The notes below the pieces were generated by a model, which was given only the letters and a program-made list of their open reading frames with translations, did not search any database and was not told the origin of the DNA. From NCBI RefSeq assembly GCF_040655075.1, contig NZ_JBFAJC010000048.1:13472-77471 (forward strand): a stretch of DNA of 64,000 nt. The letters run 5' to 3'. Positions 1 to 8,800 of this stretch are shown here, one piece after another (positions within the stretch are counted from its first letter, which is position 1; every line of letters begins with the position of its first letter). Source of the stretch: Actinoallomurus sp040655075 (GTDB lineage Bacteria; Actinomycetota; Actinomycetes; Streptosporangiales; Streptosporangiaceae). The position numbers were made by a program, and so were the translations under genes.

Positions 1-897
1 TTCTTCGTCGCCGGAGCCGGTGGCGCGTCCATCCACGCCGCCAGCGGCCGGCTCATCCTCGGCTGGTTCGCCGCCCACGAGCGCGGCCTGGCCATGGGCG
101 TACGCCAGACCGGACAACCGCTGGGCGTCGGCCTCGCGGCGCTCGCCCTGCCGCCGCTCGCGGCGGGCGCCGGGCTCGCGGGCGGACTGGTGTTCCTCGC
201 CTGCTGCTGTCTCGCCGCCGCGCTGCTGGTGGCGGTCGTCGTCCGCGACCCCGCCCGTACGGGAGGGCACGAACCGCACGGCGGGCGCTCCCCGTACCGT
301 ACGCCGGTCCTGTGGCGGATCCACGCGGCGAGCGCGCTGCTCGTGGTGCCGCAGTTCGCGGTGTCGGCGTTCGCCCTCGTCTACCTGGTGGACGCGCGGG
401 GCTGGGACGCCGCGACCGCGGGCCGGCTGCTGGCGGCCGCGCAGGTCGGCGGCGCCGCGGCGCGGCTGGCCGTCGGCCACTGGTCCGATCGCGCGGGCAG
501 CCGGCTGCGGCCGATGCGCCTCCTCGCGTCCGGGATCGGCGTCGTCATGCTCGCGCTCAGCGCGGGCGCGCTGACGGGCTGGGGCGGCGCCTCCGTCGTG
601 CTCGTCGTCGCGGCGGTGATCACGGTGACCACCAACGGGCTGGCGTACACCGCCGTGGCGGAGTACGCCGGGCGCGCCTGGGCCGGCCGGGCGCTCGGCA
701 TCCAGAACACCGGGCAGAACCTGCTCGCGGCGGCGACCCCGCCCGTGCTCGGGTCTCTCGTCGGCGGATCCGACTACGGGACGGCCTTCGCCGTCGCGGT
801 CGCGTTCCCCGTCGTCGCGGCCCTGCTGATCCCGGTACGGTCCGAACGCGCGCCGGCCCACTCGGCGACACCGGAGCCGACCCGCGCGCAGAGCTGA
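1..897 (+). CDS. MFS transporter, 5' truncated by window edge
   Basis: The reading frame is open from base 1, so the gene begins outside the window; an internal ATG at 94 is not the real start. The visible 298 residues are almost wholly hydrophobic helices broken by short basic loops, including the MGVRQTGQPLG loop typical of the central part of major facilitator proteins and the HWSDRAGSR loop that resembles the MFS motif A (GxLaDrxGrk). It is therefore the C-terminal two thirds of an inner-membrane MFS carrier, most likely a proton-driven exporter; the substrate cannot be read from the sequence. It ends in a TGA directly in front of a degenerate repeat tract. Confidence 0.8.
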   Translation, partial: FFVAGAGGASIHAASGRLILGWFAAHERGLAMGVRQTGQPLGVGLAALALPPLAAGAGLAGGLVFLACCCLAAALLVAVVVRDPARTGGHEPHGGRSPYRTPVLWRIHAASALLVVPQFAVSAFALVYLVDARGWDAATAGRLLAAAQVGGAAARLAVGHWSDRAGSRLRPMRLLASGIGVVMLALSAGALTGWGGASVVLVVAAVITVTTNGLAYTAVAEYAGRAWAGRALGIQNTGQNLLAAATPPVLGSLVGGSDYGTAFAVAVAFPVVAALLIPVRSERAPAHSATPEPTRAQS

Positions 898-903
898 CCG
901 GCG

Positions 904-1034
904 CGGAGCTGACCCGCGTGGAGCCCGGCCCGCGCTTAGCTCGACCCGTGCGGAGCCGACCGGCGTGGAGCCCGGCCCGCGCGCGGAGTTGACCGGCGTG
1001 GATCTGACTCGCGTGGAGCCCCGCCCGCGCGTGG
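904..1034. repeat. degenerate GC-rich repeat tract
   Basis: Three imperfect copies of a roughly 32-base unit (cggagcTGACCcGCGTGGAG followed by cccggcccgcgc) start at about 904, 951 and 984. They fill the space between the MFS stop and the glbO stop. The last two units are joined by a shortened spacer. The same short peptide (AELTG-x-LTRVEP) is encoded in two different frames, as expected for repeats whose period is not a multiple of three. There is no ribosome binding site; I read this as noncoding or decayed sequence. Confidence 0.6.
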
Positions 1035-1057
1035 AGCTCGACGCGCGCGGAGGTGAC

Positions 1058-1441
1058 TCAGCCGGGGGCGTTGATCAGGCTGTTCGCCGCCATGACGAGG
1101 TAGTCCCAGAGCATGGTCTCGAGGGGCTCGGGCAGCTCGAGCTCGTCGACGGCGTCGCGCATGTGGCCGAGCCAGGCGTCGTGCTCGGCCTTGCCGATCC
1201 GGAACGGCACGTGCCGCATGCGCAGCCGCGGATGGCCGCGCCGCTCGCCGTACGTGCGCGGACCGCCCCAGTACTGGATGAGGAACAGCCGCAGACGCTC
1301 CTCGGCCGGTCCCAGATCCTCTTCGGGATAGAGAGGGCGCAGTAGGGGGTCGGCGGCCACCCCCGCGTAGAACCGGTGCACCAGGCGGCGGAAGGTCTCC
1401 TCGCCGCCGACCGCTTCGTAGAAAGTGACCTCTTGTGCCAT
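1058..1441 (-). CDS. glbO: group II truncated hemoglobin
   Basis: A 127-residue protein of the usual truncated-globin length. It has the group II hallmarks: Tyr in the B helix (HRFYAGV), the Tyr-Pro turn after it (PLYP), the proximal-histidine segment (HPRLRMRHVPF) and a Trp in the G helix (HDAWLGHM). The family binds O2 through haem with high affinity and is linked to O2 or NO handling at the membrane in actinobacteria. It starts 13 bases after the mscS stop, so the two are probably cotranscribed. It matches M. tuberculosis Rv2470 in sequence type and in neighbourhood. Confidence 0.93.
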   Translation of the reverse strand: MAQEVTFYEAVGGEETFRRLVHRFYAGVAADPLLRPLYPEEDLGPAEERLRLFLIQYWGGPRTYGERRGHPRLRMRHVPFRIGKAEHDAWLGHMRDAVDELELPEPLETMLWDYLVMAANSLINAPG

Positions 1442-1454
1442 GACGGGCCCCAGC

Positions 1455-2519
1455 CTACGCGGCCGAGGTGTCCTCCTTGAACGTCGCGACGGCGACGCCG
1501 GCCGAGTCGAAGGCCTTCTTGACGCGTTCGCGCAGCTCCCGGGCTGTGTCGGCCTGCTTGCCCGGCGCCGTCTTGCAGACGACGCGGACGACGATCGCCT
1601 CCCCGGAGAGCGCCTGGACGCCCCAGACGGTCGGGTCCTCCAGGATGATCTCGTCCCACGGGGGCTCGGCCGCCAGCGCCGACGCGGTCTCGGTCAGGAT
1701 CGTGCGGACCTTATCGAGGTCGACGTCGTACTCGACCGGGACGTCGAGGACCACGCGGGCCCAGTTCTGCGACTCGTTGCCGACCCGTTTGATCTCCCCG
1801 TTCGGGACGTACCAGACGACGCCGTTGACGTCGCGCAGGCGGGTCGTTCGCAGGGTGACCGCCTCCACCGTGCCCTTGGCGCCGCCGACGTCGATGACGT
1901 CTCCAACGCCGTACTGGTCCTCCAGCAGCATGAACATGCCCGTGAGGAAGTCCTTCACGAGGTTCTGGGCGCCGAAGGCGACCGCGACGCCGATGATGCT
2001 GGCGCTGGCCAGGAACGGCGTGAGGTCGAGCCCGAAGTACCCGAGCACGGTGAGGGCGGCGGCACCGAGGATGATCATCGAGGAGATGCTCCGCAGCACC
2101 GACCCCATCGTCTCGGCCCGCTGCCGGCGCCGCTCGCTGACCAGTACGGGGCTGCCGTCGAAGATCGTGCGGGTCCTCTCGCGGAGCCGCTCCGACATCG
2201 TGCCCTCGGCCATCCGCACGGTGATCTTCGTGATCAGCTTGTGCGTGAGCCTGCGCAGGATGAGCGCGATCGCGATCGTGAGGATGAGCTTGATCGTCCA
2301 GGTGATCGGGCTCGTCCCGTCGAGCCACTGGTGGTACCACCTGGCGACGTGCTCGTTGTGCGTGATCTGAAACGTCCACCGGCAACCGGTGCTGGGCGTC
2401 TGCGTCTGCTGGTTGGCCGCGGTGAGATTGTCCGTGCACGCTCTGACGAGCGCCGCCCTCTCCTCCTTCGAAGAGACCTGGAACGGCAGCAAGCCCGTCA
2501 GTGTGTGACGCGCGAACAC
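1455..2519 (-). CDS. MscS-family mechanosensitive ion channel
   Basis: 354 residues. After an N-terminal periplasmic stretch come transmembrane helices (ITWTIKLILTIAIALIL and SMIILGAAALTVLGYFG), then the pore-lining TM3 (SASIIGVAVAFGAQNLVKDF) and the beta domain (YGVGDVIDVGGAKGTVE, PNGEIKRVGN), all diagnostic of MscS. It would open under membrane tension to release solutes. I place the start at a GTG (2519) because AGGAGG lies seven bases upstream; a GTG at 2558 would read through that site. It is the first gene of a likely two-gene operon with glbO. Confidence 0.92.
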   Translation of the reverse strand: MFARHTLTGLLPFQVSSKEERAALVRACTDNLTAANQQTQTPSTGCRWTFQITHNEHVARWYHQWLDGTSPITWTIKLILTIAIALILRRLTHKLITKITVRMAEGTMSERLRERTRTIFDGSPVLVSERRRQRAETMGSVLRSISSMIILGAAALTVLGYFGLDLTPFLASASIIGVAVAFGAQNLVKDFLTGMFMLLEDQYGVGDVIDVGGAKGTVEAVTLRTTRLRDVNGVVWYVPNGEIKRVGNESQNWARVVLDVPVEYDVDLDKVRTILTETASALAAEPPWDEIILEDPTVWGVQALSGEAIVVRVVCKTAPGKQADTARELRERVKKAFDSAGVAVATFKEDTSAA

Positions 2520-2631
2520 GAGACATCCTCCTGGGCGGTGCCCGTGCTGGGCGACCACGTTGGACCGGCGAACCTACCCGATGGATGGTAGGCGACGGTG
2601 GGACGTCCCTCGTGCGATCTTGGTGAACGGG

Positions 2632-2679
2632 CCCCGCGGAGCCGGTCAGTCCGCGCCACTGGCAACAGGCTCCGCGGGG
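2632..2679 (-). terminator. GC hairpin downstream of the 2687-2977 gene
   Basis: A perfect 12-bp stem (CCCCGCGGAGCC at 2632-2643 with GGCTCCGCGGGG at 2668-2679) lies immediately after the minus-strand gene ending at 2687. There is no U-tract, which is usual for actinobacterial terminators. Confidence 0.55.
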
Positions 2680-2686
2680 GGACTCG

Positions 2687-2977
2687 CTAGGCGCTGTGCG
2701 CCTCTAGGACACGGGCCACCTTCACCGCCGCGCCACACGGGTCGTCGACGTCGTGCATCGGCTCGCCCCACGACCACCAGAAGTACCAGGACCGCTGGTC
2801 GCGGGTGCCGGGCGCCGGCGCGCACATGACGTTCTCGGACAGGCTCGCGGCGTCCGGGTTGACGACCCGGCAGAACGCCGGGCCGGAGCGGCTGCGGACC
2901 ACGCGGGCCACCAGACCGCGCTCGCCTAATTCACGGACCAGACCTTCGAGATATCCCAGTCGACGTTCGTCGAACAT
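2687..2977 (-). CDS. small conserved hypothetical protein
   Basis: 96 residues with no signal peptide or membrane helix. Recognisable features are a basic N-terminal helix (MFDERRLGYLEGLVRELGE) and an unusual aromatic run (SWYFWWSWGEPMHDVDDP). A strong GGGAGG ribosome binding site precedes the ATG. Small proteins of this look are often found beside XRE regulators in actinomycetes, and here it is divergent from one, suggesting a regulator-partner pair, but I know no function for it. Confidence 0.75.
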   Translation of the reverse strand: MFDERRLGYLEGLVRELGERGLVARVVRSRSGPAFCRVVNPDAASLSENVMCAPAPGTRDQRSWYFWWSWGEPMHDVDDPCGAAVKVARVLEAHSA

Positions 2978-3279
2978 GGTGTGCCTCCCTCACCAAGTGA
3001 ACTCACCTCGCTACGCGGTGCGAGAATCGCAAGCCGCCGAGAAGCGGTCAAGGTCGGGGCAGAGGGCCTGGAGACCATCTTCCGTCCACATGGGTAGAGG
3101 TTTTTCCACTGACGTTGGATCTTTATCTGCTCCGGTATGGGGAGAGGGACCGTATCGCTTGCGTTTCTGACTGATTCGGTTGGCGTATCGCGATGCCGGA
3201 GTTACGCTGCGTACGCGAGATTTCATCTCCGTGGCCATGAGTTATCCGGTCGGACCTTTCCCCCCAAGGAGGCCGGGAA
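2978..3279. other. intergenic region between divergent genes
   Basis: About 300 bases, less GC-rich than its surroundings, carrying the start signals of the divergent 2687-2977 and 3280-4938 genes. It contains a 13-base palindrome (TGCGA-gaa-TCGCA, 3019-3031) close to the left gene, a possible operator, and a promoter-like sequence for the right gene at 3180-3208. A 75-codon minus-strand open frame here (3011-3238) has no ribosome binding site and I do not call it. Confidence 0.5.
3180..3208 (+). promoter_or_regulatory. candidate promoter of the XRE/TPR regulator
   Basis: TTGGCG (3180-3185), a 17-base spacer and TACGCT (3203-3208) match the actinobacterial housekeeping pattern TTGnnn-N17-TAnnnT, about 70 bases upstream of the GTG start. 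Confidence 0.45.
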
Positions 3280-4938
3280 GTGACAGATCCCCCTCAAATG
3301 GAAGCGCCGGATCCCCGCAAAAAGGATCCACCTCGCAAAGAAGCCGATACTGCACGTTGTATCCGTGCTCGCGGGCTGGCGCAAGGTCATGCGCCGCCCG
3401 ACATTGCGAGGGAAATTCACGATCAATGCGGGCCGATCTTCGGAACGAGCCAGATCAAAGCCCAGCGACTCGCGCACGGCATCGCGCTGTCCGATGTCGT
3501 CGCGCAGGTCAGAGCGCTTTACGAGCTGGAGGGAAAAACCCGTCCCAAGCTCGGTGAGACGCTGCTGTCGGCGTACGAGAGCGGCTATAAGCGCCCGGGT
3601 CCCGAATATCTGCACTACCTGTGCAGCGTCTACCGCGTCGAACCCCCGGACCTCGGCTTTCAGGGGCCGTGCGTCTGCGGCCACCGGCACGAACGCCCAC
3701 GGGCCGGTGATCAGGGCACGACGGCCCGCGAGCCCGACAGCGTGATCAGGCCGCGCGCCGTCCTCACGGACAGCAGCGAGTGGGCGGCCAATTTCGAACG
3801 TACCTCTGGTCCGCGCATCTCCCGGGTCCATTACCGCGCCGAAGACCCGGGCGGCAAGGACGGAGACGAGGAGGACATAGTGCTTCGTCGGACTCTTCTG
3901 CAACTCCTGGCCGGAGCAGGCGTGGTGCTCGACGGCCAGATCCTGGGGGCGGTGGACGGCATCCGCCGCCGGATGGACGACACCCTCGTCAACGCGACCG
4001 TGTCGCCGACCATGCTCGATCAGTGGGAGGAGACCGTACAGGGATACGGACAGCAGTACATGTCGACGCCGCCGCTGCGGCTGCTCTGCGACGTCCTGCT
4101 GGACTTCAGCGAGGTCCGCCGCATGTGCGAGCAACGGCAGCCGATCGAGCTCCAGGAACGGCTGTGCCGCATCGCGGCGCAACTCTCCGGCATGGCCGGC
4201 GTCATCATGATCGACCTCGGTGACCACCGTCTCTCCCGCTCCTTCTTCCGGACCGCCCGCACGGCCGCCGACGAGACCGGCGACCGCGCGCTGCGCGCCT
4301 GGGTCAGCGTGCGCGAGTCGCTGGTGCCGATGTACTACGGCGACCCGCGCGAGGCCCTGCATCTGGCGCGCCGGGCGCAGGACCTGGCCGGTCGCGCGCC
4401 CAGCGTGGCCGGCGCGATGGCGCCCATCGTCGAGGCGCGTGCCCTCGGCATGCTCGTCAAACGAGGGCGGGGCGAAGCGGTCCCCAGCGCCAAGCGCGCG
4501 CTCGCCCGCGGCCAGGCGGTCTTCTCACAGCTCGGAAAGGACCAGGTCAAGGACACCGCCTTCGGCTACACCGAACGCCAGCTCGCCTTCCACATGGGCG
4601 ACACCTACACCAACCTCGGCGACCACGGGAACGCCGAGGAGACCCTCCGGAAGGCACTGACCCTCTATCCCGCCACCGAAGAGCTCGACCGCACCCTGAT
4701 CTGGCTCGACCGAGCGTCGTGCCGGCTCCAGGAGGGAGAACCGGAAGAGGCGTTGCGCACCGCCAAGGAGACCATCCTCGCGGTGTCGGCGGCGCACCGT
4801 ACCGACATCGTGATCCACCGCGCCCGCCAGCTCGCCAGCGCCGTGGTCGCGCAGTACGGCGACATCCGGGCGGCCCGCGAGTTCCGTGACGCGCTCGCCG
4901 CACCGGCAACGGCGGGCATCACCAGGAAGCAGGCCTGA
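3280..4938 (+). CDS. XRE-type HTH / tetratricopeptide regulator
   Basis: 552 residues starting at GTG, with AAGGAGG (3266-3272) seven bases upstream. The N-terminal ~130 residues hold a helix-turn-helix region (IAREIHDQCG, then GETLLSAYESGYKRPGPEY) with a small PCVCGHRH cysteine/histidine patch after it. Residues ~230-550 are helical repeats of TPR type (LAFHMGDTYTNLGDHGNAEE, DRASCRLQEGEPEEAL). The architecture resembles the Streptomyces NsdA-like family that influences sporulation and antibiotic production; that role is inferred from family only. It is followed three bases later by a GNAT gene and they are probably cotranscribed. Confidence 0.8.
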   Translation: MTDPPQMEAPDPRKKDPPRKEADTARCIRARGLAQGHAPPDIAREIHDQCGPIFGTSQIKAQRLAHGIALSDVVAQVRALYELEGKTRPKLGETLLSAYESGYKRPGPEYLHYLCSVYRVEPPDLGFQGPCVCGHRHERPRAGDQGTTAREPDSVIRPRAVLTDSSEWAANFERTSGPRISRVHYRAEDPGGKDGDEEDIVLRRTLLQLLAGAGVVLDGQILGAVDGIRRRMDDTLVNATVSPTMLDQWEETVQGYGQQYMSTPPLRLLCDVLLDFSEVRRMCEQRQPIELQERLCRIAAQLSGMAGVIMIDLGDHRLSRSFFRTARTAADETGDRALRAWVSVRESLVPMYYGDPREALHLARRAQDLAGRAPSVAGAMAPIVEARALGMLVKRGRGEAVPSAKRALARGQAVFSQLGKDQVKDTAFGYTERQLAFHMGDTYTNLGDHGNAEETLRKALTLYPATEELDRTLIWLDRASCRLQEGEPEEALRTAKETILAVSAAHRTDIVIHRARQLASAVVAQYGDIRAAREFRDALAAPATAGITRKQA

Positions 4939-4941
4939 CCG

Positions 4942-5481
4942 GTGGGCCGTCCACTGGTCATCGCCTCGGCGCTACCCAGGCGGCTCTGCTCCGAGCCCCC
5001 CACGTGGGAGTTCGCGGGCCTCCGCATCCGGCGCTACACCTCCCGCGACCATCGGGCGGTGTTCGCCGTCCACCGGGAATGCCTGTTCCAGGTGGGACTG
5101 CGCCCCGGCGACGGCGTGTACTACGACGACGACTTCACCAACATCGAGGAGGTCTACCTCCGCAACCGCGGCGAGTTCCTCGTCGGGGAGGTGGGCGGAC
5201 AGGTCGCGGCACTCGGCGGGCTCCGGCGCGTCGACGACCTGACCGCCGAGATGGTCCGCCTCCGCGTCCGTCCCGACCTGCAGGGCCGCGGGTACGGCGC
5301 GGCGCTCGTCACCGTCCTGGAGCAGCGCGCCGCCGAGCTCGGCTGCCGCCGGCTCCGGGCCGACACCACCGTCAAGCAACGGGTCGCGATCGCTCTGTAC
5401 CGCTCGTACGGCTGGCGGGAGATCGCGCGCGAGGCGACGGGAGACACCGTCACCGTCTACTACGAGAAACGACTGGGATAG
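4942..5481 (+). CDS. GNAT-family N-acetyltransferase
   Basis: 179 residues starting at GTG three bases after the regulator stop, implying coupled expression. The GNAT core is clear: beta4/motif A with the acetyl-CoA pyrophosphate loop (VRLRVRPDLQGRGYGAALV, Q/RxxGxG/A) at about residues 108-125 and the motif B helix ending in YRSYGWRE. It transfers an acetyl group from acetyl-CoA to an amine; the substrate is unknown. A hairpin follows immediately, so this two-gene unit ends here. Confidence 0.87.
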   Translation: MGRPLVIASALPRRLCSEPPTWEFAGLRIRRYTSRDHRAVFAVHRECLFQVGLRPGDGVYYDDDFTNIEEVYLRNRGEFLVGEVGGQVAALGGLRRVDDLTAEMVRLRVRPDLQGRGYGAALVTVLEQRAAELGCRRLRADTTVKQRVAIALYRSYGWREIAREATGDTVTVYYEKRLG

Positions 5482-5487
5482 GGGGCC

Positions 5488-5523
5488 GTGAGCGGCGGCG
5501 GTGCCGGTTCCGTCGCCGCTCAC
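5488..5523 (+). terminator. hairpin terminator after the GNAT gene
   Basis: GTGAGCGGCGGCG (5488-5500) pairs with CGTCGCCGCTCAC (5511-5523) over 13 bp with one G-T wobble, seven bases after the GNAT stop codon. No U-tract. Confidence 0.6.
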
Positions 5524-5622
5524 GTCACACCGTCGAATCGGAGTCGACCGTGAGCGGACCGCTCAGCTCACGGCGGATGCGGCAGGCCGCGTCCGCCGTG
5601 AGCGTGACGGCCTCGGGCGCGT

Positions 5623-6297
5623 TCATCCGGACGCGGTGCCGCCCCGGAGGTAGGCGAGCACCGCCAGGACTCTGCGGTGCGTGTCCTCCGCCGGGGGCAG
5701 GTCGAGCTTGGTGAGGATGCTGCCGACGTGCTTGCCGACGGTCGCCTCGGAGACGACGAGGATCCGGGCGATGGCGGTGTTCGAGTGGCCCTCGGCGATG
5801 AGACCGAGCACCTCCCGTTCGCGCGCCGACAGCCTCGCCAGCGGATCGCGCTGCCGGCGCAGCAACTGGCGCACGACCTGCGGATCGACCACGGTCCCGC
5901 CGTCCGCCACCCGTCGCAGCGCGCCGACGAACTCCTCGACGTCGACCACCCGGTCCTTGAGGAGATACCCCACCCCTCGGCCGTCTCCCGAGTCGAGCAG
6001 GTCGGCCGCGTAGCTGAGCTCGACGTACTGGCTCAGCGCCACCACGGGCAGGCCCGGGTGGGCACGGCGCAGCGCGACGGCGGCGCGCAGGCCCTCGTCG
6101 CTGAACCCGGGAGGCATCCGGATGTCGGTCACCACCAGATCCGGGCGGTGCTCGGCCACGGCGGCCACGAGAGCGTCCGCGTCACCGGCCGTGGCCACGA
6201 CCTCGAAGCCGAACCGATCGAGCAGCCCGGCCAGCCCCTCCCGCAACAGCACCCCGTCCTCGGCGAGGACCACCCGGATCGTTACCGCAGGTCGCAC
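5623..6297 (-). CDS. NarL/LuxR-family response regulator
   Basis: 224 residues from a GTG at 6297 that overlaps the kinase stop codon region, a typical coupled start. Receiver domain: acidic pocket AED near residue 12, phosphoacceptor Asp in LVVTDIRMPP, Thr/Ser position in VALSQY and Lys in GYLLKDRV. C-terminal LuxR helix-turn-helix: LSAREREVLGLIAEGHSNTAIARILVV, here quoted only by its ends LSAREREV and ATVGKHV. It binds DNA after phosphorylation by the adjacent kinase. Likely targets are nearby, such as the divergent CPBP/ABC genes, but that is inference. Confidence 0.93.
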   Translation of the reverse strand: MRPAVTIRVVLAEDGVLLREGLAGLLDRFGFEVVATAGDADALVAAVAEHRPDLVVTDIRMPPGFSDEGLRAAVALRRAHPGLPVVALSQYVELSYAADLLDSGDGRGVGYLLKDRVVDVEEFVGALRRVADGGTVVDPQVVRQLLRRQRDPLARLSAREREVLGLIAEGHSNTAIARILVVSEATVGKHVGSILTKLDLPPAEDTHRRVLAVLAYLRGGTASG

Positions 6298-7622
6298 GGA
6301 AGCTCCACATGGACGACGGTCGGCCCGCCCACCGGGCTCGACAGGAGCATTCTGCCGTCGATCACGGCCACCCGGTCCGCCAGGCCCGTGAGCCCGCTCC
6401 CCGCGCGCGGGTCGGCTCCGCCGTCCCCGTCGTCGCGGATCTCCACGGTGAGCAGGTCGGCCTCCCGCCGTACGGTGACGACCGCCTCCGAAGCGCCGCT
6501 GTGCTTGGCGACGTTGGTGAGCGCCTCCGAGACGACGAAGTAGGCGGTGCCCTCGACATGGGCAGGCAGGCGGTCGGGCAGTTCGGCGTCGACCGTCACC
6601 GGGATGGGGGACCGGTCCGCGATCTCGCGCAGCGCGGCGGTCAGCCCCCGGTCCGTGAGCACCCGCGGGTGGATGCCGCGGATCAGCTCCCGCAGCTCCG
6701 TCATCAGCCGTTTGGCCTCTTCGTGGGCCTCGCCCACGCTCCGCGCGGCGGGGGAGTCGGGCGGGACGTCCAGCCGGGCCAGGCCGAGCTGCAGGGTGAG
6801 GCTCAGGAGACGCTGCTGCGCGCCGTCGTGCAGATCGCGTTCGATGCGCCGCCGCTCCGCCTCGAACGCGTCTACCAGCCGGGCGCGCGACCGTGACACC
6901 TCGACGAGCTCGGCGCGCAGCCGCTCGTCGGGCCCATGCCGCAGCAGCGAACGCGCCACGACCGCGTGCGCACCGGCGACCACCGCGAGCACGTACGGGA
7001 CGGCGGGGAGCAGCATCAGACCGGCGAGCGCGTACGGAAGGGCCTGCCACGGGTCGTCGACGCTGGTGAACCCGAGCGCCACGGTGCTGTCGCGGGCCAG
7101 CAGCGGACTGATGAGGAACGCGCCGATCAGCAGCGCGAACAGCAGCAGGGCCAGGGACAACACCGGGGCGACCACGATGAACAGGCAGAGGTATCCGACC
7201 TCGCGCCAGGTCGCCGCCTCGGCGTACCGGGTCCGCAGCCACGACCACGGGCCGCGGACCGTACGGTGCCCGGACGCCACGGGCCGTACGTCCACGAGGC
7301 GCAGCCGCCGGCGTTCCAGCTCGGCCAGCGGAACGGCGACCAGCGGGCCGGCGCCGGCGACCAGCACCACGCCGAGAAGAGCGAACAGCGCGACCGCGAC
7401 CGGCGCCGGATGGGCGTCCGTCGCCCGCCGCGCCGCGACCGCCCACGGCAGGGCGAGCACGCCCATCGGCACGGCCGCCACGGTCAACGGCAGGGCCGCC
7501 GTCAGCAGGTACGCGAGGCACCGCCACGGCCAGCCGCCGACCAGGAAACGACGCCGGAGCATCGCCTCGAACGCAGTGCGGGGCGCAGAGGACACGCACG
7601 TACGGTAACCGCGCCTCGGCAC
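6282..7622 (-). CDS. sensor histidine kinase (HisKA_3 type)
   Basis: Up to 446 residues from a GTG at 7622; GTG 7595 and ATG 7562 are alternative starts. The first ~210 residues form several membrane helices in the arrangement of the actinobacterial putative sensor domain (LAYLLTAALPLTVAAVP, LCLFIVVAPVLSLALLL, ALAGLMLLPAVPYVLAVV). Then comes the dimerisation/phosphoacceptor H-box ERDLHDGAQQR at about residue 263, and an HATPase domain (N-box EALTNVAKHS, G1 EIRDDGDGG). It phosphorylates the following response regulator in the same operon. The signal is unknown; intramembrane-sensing kinases of this kind often watch cell-envelope stress next to ABC exporters. Confidence 0.9.
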   Translation of the reverse strand: MPRRGYRTCVSSAPRTAFEAMLRRRFLVGGWPWRCLAYLLTAALPLTVAAVPMGVLALPWAVAARRATDAHPAPVAVALFALLGVVLVAGAGPLVAVPLAELERRRLRLVDVRPVASGHRTVRGPWSWLRTRYAEAATWREVGYLCLFIVVAPVLSLALLLFALLIGAFLISPLLARDSTVALGFTSVDDPWQALPYALAGLMLLPAVPYVLAVVAGAHAVVARSLLRHGPDERLRAELVEVSRSRARLVDAFEAERRRIERDLHDGAQQRLLSLTLQLGLARLDVPPDSPAARSVGEAHEEAKRLMTELRELIRGIHPRVLTDRGLTAALREIADRSPIPVTVDAELPDRLPAHVEGTAYFVVSEALTNVAKHSGASEAVVTVRREADLLTVEIRDDGDGGADPRAGSGLTGLADRVAVIDGRMLLSSPVGGPTVVHVELPCDLR

Positions 7623-7741
7623 CGCTCGGGCGGAGATGGGGACTGGCCCTACCCGGATCCGGTGGCCCGCCGTGATGCCCGGGGCACGGGCCGGGTGGTT
7701 CCGTGGCCACGGAAATGATCGATCGACGGAAGGTTCGTTAC

Positions 7742-8602
7742 GTGGTCACGGCATACAGGAGGGGAGTGGCGGCGTTCCTGCTGATCGCGTTCGGCGTCAC
7801 TTGGGCGTATCTGTTCACCGCCCGGCTCGCGCTGGGACTGTCCCTCGTGAATCCGCTCGTGCAGCTCCCGATGGGCTTCGCCCCCGCGATCGCCGCGGTG
7901 ATCGTACGATGCTGGATCACGCGGGAGGGGTTCGCCGACGCGGGTCTGGCTCCGCGGTGGAGGAAGGCCTGGCCCTCCTATCTCGTGGCTTGGCTCGCAC
8001 CGCCGGTGTTCGTCGCCGTCGGTGTCGGCGCGGCGGCGGTCGTCGGACTCTGGCACCCCGACCTGTCCCCGCTGAGCCGCGTCGTCTCCGGCCTCCCGGG
8101 CTGGGCGGCCCCGCTCGTGCTGATGGTGATCGCGGCCGTGCTCACGCCGGTGTACTGGGGCGAGGAGTTCGGCTGGACGAGCTACCTGCGGCCGCGGCTG
8201 TTCCCCGACCGGCCCGTCGTGTCCGTGCTGACGACGGGTCTGATCTGGGCGGTCTGGCATTACCCGCTGGCGTTCCTCGGCTACATCCGCTTCGGCCACC
8301 TCGCCGTCGGCCTTGCGGTCTGGACGGTGTCCTTCATCTTCCAGGAGGTCCTGCTCGCCTGGCTCTGGTCCCGTAGCGGCGGCGTCTGGGCACCGAGCCT
8401 GGCGCACGCGGGGAACAACATGGTCCTGTCCCTGCTGACCGGGCAGCTACTGTCCGCGGACGGGCTGGGCGCCACGGCCGGCACGGTGATCATGTCCGTG
8501 CCGATCGTCGCCGTCGGTGGCTGGATCCTCCTGACGGGCCGTCTCCTGGTGAGCCGCCCGGCCGCGCCCGCATGTCCGGTGAGCGTCAGGGCACACCGCT
8601 GA
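7742..8602 (+). CDS. CPBP-family intramembrane glutamic protease
   Basis: Several hydrophobic helices carrying the three CPBP/Abi motifs: paired glutamates with arginine (GEEFGWTSYLRPRL), VWHYP and HAGNN. These form the glutamic-type active site inside the membrane. GGAAGG (7728-7733) lies eight bases before the GTG at 7742, so I prefer this start over ATG 7703. The gene is divergent from the two-component system and upstream of an ABC exporter. CPBP proteins beside such exporters commonly act in peptide maturation or self-immunity; which applies here cannot be read from the sequence. Confidence 0.88.
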   Translation: MVTAYRRGVAAFLLIAFGVTWAYLFTARLALGLSLVNPLVQLPMGFAPAIAAVIVRCWITREGFADAGLAPRWRKAWPSYLVAWLAPPVFVAVGVGAAAVVGLWHPDLSPLSRVVSGLPGWAAPLVLMVIAAVLTPVYWGEEFGWTSYLRPRLFPDRPVVSVLTTGLIWAVWHYPLAFLGYIRFGHLAVGLAVWTVSFIFQEVLLAWLWSRSGGVWAPSLAHAGNNMVLSLLTGQLLSADGLGATAGTVIMSVPIVAVGGWILLTGRLLVSRPAAPACPVSVRAHR

Positions 8603-8655
8603 GGCACCTTGCCGCCGTTGCGGACGGCGAGGTGACCGGGTCGTTCCGATTCGCG

Positions 8656-8698
8656 GGGTCAACGCCGGCGGCAAGGCCACTGAGTCACGCGTTGACCC
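8656..8698. repeat. 9-bp inverted repeat between CPBP and ABC genes
   Basis: GGGTCAACG (8656-8664) and CGTTGACCC (8690-8698) are perfectly inverted around a 25-base loop, 54 bases after the CPBP stop. It could be a terminator or an operator for the ABC operon; the sequence alone does not decide. Confidence 0.4.
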
Positions 8699-8800
8699 GG
8701 CGGACGGCGCCGCCGGCGGTCACGGAGGTAGGGCCAGGCATACCTCGGGTTGGTGTCCTGGGCTGATGTTCCCGGCTCCCCCGAACGATGAGATCGCCTT

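Noticed and set aside
3011..3238. 75-codon minus-strand frame between the divergent genes
   Set aside because: No ribosome binding site, and it covers the promoter of the XRE/TPR gene.
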